DNA from: Lactarius indigo
Lineage: Eukaryota > Basidiomycota > Agaricomycetes > Russulales > Russulaceae
Direction of reading: 5' to 3'
NCBI GenBank assembly: GCA_025766275.1
Contig: JAFKAC010000151.1
Location: 47,871-111,870 of the forward strand
DNA length: 64,000 nucleotides
The notes beneath the pieces are model-generated. The model was not told where the DNA came from and did not search any database. It saw only the letters and a program-made list of their open reading frames with translations. The position numbers and the translations under genes were made by a program. Each line of letters opens with the position of its first letter. Positions within the stretch are counted from its first letter, which is position 1. Below, piece by piece: positions 58,240-64,000 of the stretch.

Positions 58240-60553
58240 GGGTGCACAGCAAGAATAAACACGTCGGCGCTAGTGAGGCAACACCGGATCATCATTTGGT
58301 ACTTAGTATTACACCATCCATACCGCGGCAAAGTTGCGATGGGACCTTGAGGACGACGGCTCTGAGGACGGTTAAAGTGAATGCGAAAGGACCGCTCCGA
58401 CATATGACTAAGCCAACACCTCTACGGCGCACGGCGCACATCACTGGCGCACTCCATCCCCGATTCCCCCGTACAGTAGTACCACACAGCATCCGTAAAT
58501 CCGCAATAAACGCTACTGTGATATGTTCTATGCGGACGTCATTGATGTCCGGGCGATTAGGCTATTGTTGTGTTCAAAATGAATCTGGGCGCACGCAGTA
58601 GTTCTGGCCGGTTTTTTTTTTCAAGCCCAAGGGGCACATCTGCAACAGTTCTGCTAACCCATGCCGGATCAAGTACGCTTCATCTCGGAGTTGGGCTATA
58701 GGAAGGGCAGGGGCGAAAAGTGGGCGAGCATTATGTAACGAAGTCCGCGCAGGACAGGACTCACCCTCAGAGAAACCCCCTATCCTGACTCGATCGGCCG
58801 CCGGAGAGGCGCACTTGTCTTGCCTTCATCATGAGTCTGAGTGTATTCTTGGCGCCATCTTCCGTACGGAAGTCAGTTGGGGGTGTGGTCACGAGACAAA
58901 GAATTGCCAGCCCGATGATAACTGTCCAATCAATGTTCACTTACCGTTTTGGACGCCAACCGCCGACTCGGCGAATGGCATGGCCAGCGCCGCCCTATTT
59001 GCGATGGCACATGGAGGCGCAAATGGGTGAAGCGAGGTACCAACGACTGGGAAAGGCTCACGACTCATGGTTCGTCATCGCGCGGAGGTCCATGCGAACG
59101 GTATCCATGTGCAGGATGGCGCAGAAAGCACCCGAAATGTTCCCTGGCCCTTGACCGCTTGACCGCCATTAGAAATTTCAAAGTGGCGCGATCAAGAATG
59201 GGAACACCGACTACTTCAAAACCTTGTAGGACACCAGGCACGATATAATATAGGCGTCGGATCCATAGCGCTGTAGATGGAAAGCAACCAGGGGCAATTG
59301 CAAGTCTATGGCTGGCAAGCTTCGAATGCCTCTTGTGTGCTTTGTATGTGGCGTGAGAACCCCCCAATTGGAATGAACAGTGCGGTCACGGTTGTGACGC
59401 TGACTTCCACCTCCGGGACACCCTCAGGCTACACTGGCACCGAGTGTCCCAAGCAGAGCTCTATGGCTCTCGTTAGAAATCTCAGACAGACTCAGATACA
59501 CGCTTCCCACCGTATTTCTTCGAGTACTCGGCCTCGGACAGAGCTGTCATTGAGTCCTTGATTGAGTCTGTATGTGTCACGGATCTACGCCGACCTTGCT
59601 TACCTAATTTTGCGGACGTCTCACCGCCAATGCATTCACCGGGATCAAATCGCACAGGATCAACAAAGCCAGACGCTGGAACCTCCGGAGAAGGAATTCA
59701 CCTTCACTACTGTGTCTCCCAGAAAGGTGCTGTCTTGGAAACGGCATGCAATGCACCACATTGCTCATTAATCGTGTGCCTGCCCCGACTCAATGGCCGT
59801 GACTCGCGGTCAACTGGACACTGTATCAGGTTGATCAAAACCAAATGTGAGTCGGCATCGAAGGAGAAGCGAGAAGCACTACTGTAAGCCGCAGCCCCAA
59901 TAAGCCCGAGCCAGCCCGCAGAAACTGCGTAGTCGCCTGTACGTCACATCAAAGTCACGGTATTATCGTGTTTCACAAGTGGAGAGCACCAACCACAGAC
60001 GTGCAATGAGTGAGTCAGTTACAACAGCTGCACTTCTAATTGCACTTTATCCGACCCATACATGTTTTGCAGCGCAGCCTTTTCTGGCAAAATTATTCTG
60101 CCTAAGGAAAAGCTGTGAGGAAGCAATTTTTACCTCCGTTATGCTCGGGTTGTGGGCCCTCTCGTGCTGTGCACTGCCGCGGTCGCGGACCGCCTACTTG
60201 GCGACTGCACATGGCATGACGATCATTATACCATCGGCTGTAATTTCCTATCATCTAGGACTCGTTGACTCAGCGTCTCATGCGAATGCCGGTACTTCCG
60301 GGCTGATGTGCTCATCCCTTCACGGTCCAGAATTGGGCCCCAGAGCTGGGAGTATTGATCCGTCTTCTCAATGGTTGCGGCGACCGGACAGCTTCACGAG
60401 AGGCACGCAATGAAGAGCTGGCTGGGGTGTCAGACATATATAAACCCTTGTGTCAGGACCTGACCTGACAGCATCGTTCTCTCTTCAGTTGTTTCTCTCT
60501 TCCATCCCGCAGTACTTCATTTCTTTAGACGTTAAATCATCAATTTCATTGCA
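58240..60553. other. Gene-poor region between the reductase and the prenyltransferase
   Basis: About 2.3 kb. Scattered short frames, for example minus-strand 59065-59367 (RRLYYIVPGVLQGFEVVGVP), look like pieces of decayed genes but are not recognised. A poly-T run lies at about 58612-58621. I see no intact gene. Confidence 0.4.
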
Positions 60554-61860
60554 ATGGCCCCCTCTTCGGAAAAGTCTCCTCTTCTCAAGTCTCCCGTCCC
60601 AGAAAAGCTTCCCTTTCCTCTGGGACTCGTCTCTCCTGAAGTTCGTCCATACTTGGAACTCATCCGCTTTCACAAGGTACGTGATGACGTTGTATGGGGA
60701 GGTCTTGTGAAGGTGCTTACACATAATGCAGCCTACTGGTACCATCCTCATGTTCTGGCCCTTTGGTAAGCTCGTGTTTACCTATCTTCGAAGCATCTAA
60801 CTTACCGCTGAAATCAGCATGGGGCTTGACGATGGCCGCGTACAAGACGAGCTTGGACTTAACAACATTCTGGACTGAGATGTTCAAGTTCTTAATTGCC
60901 GCACTCCTCGTCCGTGGCTCTGCCTGCACCATTAACGACATTTTCGACCGTAACTTCGACGCTGGAGTTGGTACGTTCAGAATGATTCCGATATTGAGGC
61001 TCCGATCTGACGTAGCCCCAGAGCGCACCAAAGGACGCCCCCTTGCCAGCGGCCGCGTGTCGGTCTTTGCCGCCGTTGTCTATTTGATCCTCCAATACCT
61101 TGCCGGCGTTCTTTTGTACATGCCTTACAAGGGTGTCGCTTCTGGGCGGCGATTGCTCAGCTTCTCCCTCTGTATGTTTTTTTTTGTCCGAACTCTCCGT
61201 GAATCAGGAACTGACAGAATGGTGGCCAACGCAGCTTCATTGTCTACCCACTCATGAAGCGTATCACCTACTGGCCGCAGGCGTGGCTCGGAATTGCCAT
61301 GAACTTCGGCCTTGTTATCTCCTGGGTTGCCATCACCAATGAGGTCGATGTCCAGCTACTCACCCTTCTGATGGTTGGCTCTTGGGGTTGGACCATGCAT
61401 TATGGTCTGTTCGCACCTCGCTGATCACCGTGCGAAACTGACTTGATATTAGACACCATTTACGCCTGCCAGGACCGCAAAGATGACGTCAAGGTTGGCG
61501 TCAAGTCAACGGCCGTGATGCTCGGTGATTTGTTCGCCCATTCACTTCAGCTGTGCCGTCCTCTTCGTCTCCACTCTTGCCTACGCGGGTATTCTCAACG
61601 ACCAGACCCCGTATTTCTTCTATGTACCATCGGTGGTACCTCGCTTCACCTTATCTGGCAATATGTCACAGTCGACCTCGACTCGCCCGATAGCTGTGGC
61701 TGTGAGTGTCATTTTTTGTTATTGCATCACGGATATAACTGACTCGACTCGTGCAGTGAACTTCATTCGCAACGGCCATATGGGATGGGTTACCTGGGCT
61801 GGTCTCATGCTCGACTATCTTGTCAAGATCGACAAGCTTCCTTTCACTCTTCCTTTCTGA
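60554..61860 (+). CDS. COQ2-like UbiA prenyltransferase (apparent frameshifts)
   Basis: UbiA enzymes attach a prenyl chain to 4-hydroxybenzoate (ubiquinone pathway, mitochondrial inner membrane) or to other aromatic acids. Start MAPSSEKSPLLKSPVPEKLP, then LELIRFHK + PTGTILMFWPFAWGLTMAAY across an intron. The first Mg/diphosphate motif is TINDIFDRNFDAGVERTKGR (NDxxDxxxD) and the second DTIYACQDRKDDVKVGVKST. Membrane segments lie between. Between 61535 and 61650 the homologous text (GDLFA, FTSA, VLFVSTLAYAGILNDQTPYF, GGTSLHLIWQYVTVDLDSPD) sits in different frames, needing about three single-base changes. The end is normal: FIRNGHMGWVTWAGLMLDYL. Either a recent pseudogene or sequencing errors. 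The N-terminus lacks an obvious presequence, so it may be a COQ2 paralogue working on secondary metabolites. Confidence 0.82.
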
Positions 61861-62632
61861 TCAAAAACCGCTCCTTCACACCTAATTTTGCACGGACTTA
61901 GTTATGAATCCAAGTTCGAGTTTTGGTCACTGGGGGTTGGAGCGATTAGCATCCAGCTTCTGGCTTTATTTAACCTGGAAGGGCTCTGTACTGTGTAAAT
62001 ACGCATCGTCCTCATTGCCATCTGTTAGACAACATTCTCTCGACCTCTCTAGTGTAGTTGCTCATCCACTAAATATCATTCGCTTGTTCGGGATACTGGT
62101 AGTGCCTCAGATATAATATGTGGTAGCTTCGGTTTCGGTACGGCCAGTCCAGTCATATGATGTTTTTTATTTGGTTTATCGATTTGTTTCCGCGCCCATG
62201 TGTCTGACCGGTTTACTGATTCAAGCTTGAGAAATTCGGGTATTTTTTATAATATGAAAATGACGCAGTAAGTGCGTCAAGCCTCGGTGTATGTTACAAA
62301 TCCCCGAGTCTCGTGTTAAAGCTGTACGAACATTAAAGGCCACGTTCGAGCTCCTGTTTTCGCGTGTGCTCGAGTAAGGTCATCGTTTGCCCGTGTTCTA
62401 CCCTAGTGCAAGTCTCGTGATCGCACCAACACGGGCATTCGGCCGATTAGAGGATAGCGATAGTTTTTTATGTGGGAGTACGAAATCGATGGGCGGCAGT
62501 GGTGGCGCCTAGTGGGACCTAATTTCAATCAAATTCCCATGTTGGGTTGGGGTTACATAATTTATTCTTTGCAGCCGCTCGAGCGCTTAGCGCAACTTGC
62601 TGCAGCTCTCTATCACCACCACTTGATGCCCC
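61861..62632. other. Intergenic region
   Basis: About 770 bp between the prenyltransferase and the GT90 gene. No recognised gene or repeat. The 3' part must contain the GT90 promoter. Confidence 0.4.
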
Positions 62633-64000
62633 ATGTCGCAGCTCGACGCCGTCGAATCCCTATGGAATCCGCGTAAATCGTACCTTTTTCTCGCTGCCCT
62701 CGCCTTCGTTTTTTTGCAGGCTGGCCTTCTCGCTGGGCACTGGTCGACGGAGAACTATCTCCCCACGGATCCCGCGACGAGTTCGCAGCTCGCTCGTTCT
62801 GGTTCTACACGACTCGCGGGCAATGTTGCCGAACATCCGATACCACGCCTCATGGCGGATGCAGAGCATCGCTTCCGTGCATTGCTGTCGCGCCAGAGCC
62901 ATTCTTTACGCGGTGCCGTCGCAGAATACAAGCGACGATATGGCCGTAATCCGCCCAAGGGTTTTGACGCGTGGTGGCGGTTCGTGCAGCAGAATAAGGT
63001 AAAATGGTCGACGAGTACGATGGCCTCGTCAGCGATCTCAAGCCCTTCTGGGAGATGACAGGCGCTGAATTCAGGCTGAAGGCGTTTCAAGTACGTACTA
63101 CGTGTCGCTATGATTTTCATCAGCTGGCTCACGCGTTTTTCCGGCGCTAGGCGGCCCAGGACCTTCCTTCCGTCGACTTGGTACGAATACGAGGCGGCGA
63201 CGCGGAAGCCGTCAATATCAAGTCACGCACAGACAAGGACGACGTGAGCATGCGCGCGCGTAGTTTTCTGAAAATGATAAACAAGTTTCAACACACGGTG
63301 CGTCTCTCTTTTCACTCAAGAGGGTTTTCTAACAACTTCTCCTCCGTTCAGCTTCCCGACATGGATTTTGCTATCAATGCTCGAGCGGAAGGCCGCGTGC
63401 TTGTACCTTGGGAGTATCGCAACTATCCCAATATCACCAGTCAGTCGCCTCTCGGTATGTCCTCAGGTGCTTTTTTTTTCTCTCTGTAGTTGTCTGACCT
63501 ACGAGTCCCAGGGGGCATGTTAGGTCATATTTCCACTCCCGACTGGAGGGGAGAAGGTAGCGTGTGGGAGGCTTATCGTCGCGTCTGCCCTCCAGACTCT
63601 GCGGCCCGACGGATCATGAGCTCAAAACGGGCGACTGGCTCCAATGGCACCAGCAATTACTTTCGCCCTGCCGAGTCGTTCCCTGGTCCCGATTTTACTT
63701 TCACCAGGGACACCGCCAGAAAATTATCGTTCTGTGACAACCCTTCCGCCCATGTGATGCAAGGTCTTTTCTTTTCTGATTGGCGCACCGTTCCTACCCT
63801 GTATCCAATTCTCTCACCCGCTAAGGGCTTGGGTTTCGGCGACATCAAAATCCCCAGCCACTATTACTATGGCACAACGCGACGCTATACCTATGCATGG
63901 GACGACGTTAACCTGGAGCTCAAGCGATTAGATAGTATGGAAACCCCATGGGAGAAGAAGGACGACAAGATTTTCTTCCGCGGTGCCAACACTGGCGGTG
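62633..64000 (+). CDS. GT90 / CAP10-like glycosyltransferase, N-terminal part (cut by right edge)
   Basis: CAP10-family proteins are Golgi xylosyl/glucosyltransferases acting on capsule, glycolipid or protein glycans. Start MSQLDAVESLWNPRKSYLFL, with one membrane span (LFLAALAFVFLQAGLLAGHW) as in type II Golgi proteins, then a stem. Conserved text follows: LRGAVAEYKRRYGRNPPKGF, DAWWRFVQQNKVK, MVDEYDGLVSDLKPFWEMTG, DMDFAINARAEGRVLVPWEY, then STPDWRGEGSVWEAYRRVCP, LSFCDNPSAHVMQGLFFSDW, TLYPILSPAKGLGFGDIKIP and KDDKIFFRGANTGG, the GT90 core entry. Between NKVK and MVDEYDG (62999-63004) one A seems to be missing in an A run, so the frame must be shifted. The catalytic end of the domain lies beyond 64000. 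Confidence 0.88.

Noticed and set aside
1..64000. CRISPR arrays, rRNA or tRNA genes, or bacterial-style operons
   Set aside because: No regularly spaced short repeats or RNA gene signatures; the intron-rich genes are fungal.

Overview
The window is fungal nuclear DNA. Genes are split by many short introns (about 50-70 nt), and the gene set is that of a mushroom-forming basidiomycete (Agaricomycetes): a glutaminase-A-like triplet, an NRPS-like adenylating reductase, an alpha-kinase, F-box/LRR proteins and a GT90/CAP10 protein. I cannot fix the species. Coding regions were reconstructed by joining open frames at GT-AG (once GC-AG) splice sites that restore family motifs, so exon ends are inferred unless stated.

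Left part (1-4.6 kb): SPT5 (minus, cut by the left edge), an F-box/LRR-like gene (plus) and the MICOS subunit MIC10 (minus).

From 4892 to 14380 lies one young DNA transposon of about 9.5 kb. It has 320-bp terminal inverted repeats differing at 3 positions and a 6-bp target duplication (GTTACT). It encodes an rve-type integrase with recognisable D, D and E residues, and an alpha-kinase with an N-terminal Cys motif. Between them is a scrapyard of host gene pieces: a ROT1-like ER chaperone pseudogene whose signal-peptide segment is repeated four times at 88-bp period, and which is itself interrupted by about 1.1 kb containing a broken MAM33/p32 fragment. This element is the most interesting thing in the window.

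Middle (15-20.5 kb): PLC1, the phosphoinositide phospholipase C, then a small Pro-rich coiled-coil protein. From 20.5 to 24.6 kb the DNA is gene-poor and holds degenerate fragments. From 24.6 to 37.5 kb three tandem glutaminase-A-like genes follow, each with a signal peptide, a C-terminal membrane anchor and a cytosolic tail ending in a coiled coil plus PPGY. A degenerate minus-strand sequence recurs upstream of copies 1 and 3. From 37.5 to 41 kb there is mostly decayed DNA, including a remnant of an ATG1-like kinase.

Right part (41-64 kb): an AMSH/Sst2-type JAMM deubiquitinase, a carnosine N-methyltransferase (N2227 family), an ITR1-type sugar/inositol transporter, an F-box-like remnant, the splicing factor ISY1, an NRPS-like A-T-R reductase, a COQ2-like UbiA prenyltransferase and a GT90/CAP10 protein cut by the right edge. 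Three of these last genes need single-base corrections to stay in frame, which points either to decay or to base-calling errors.
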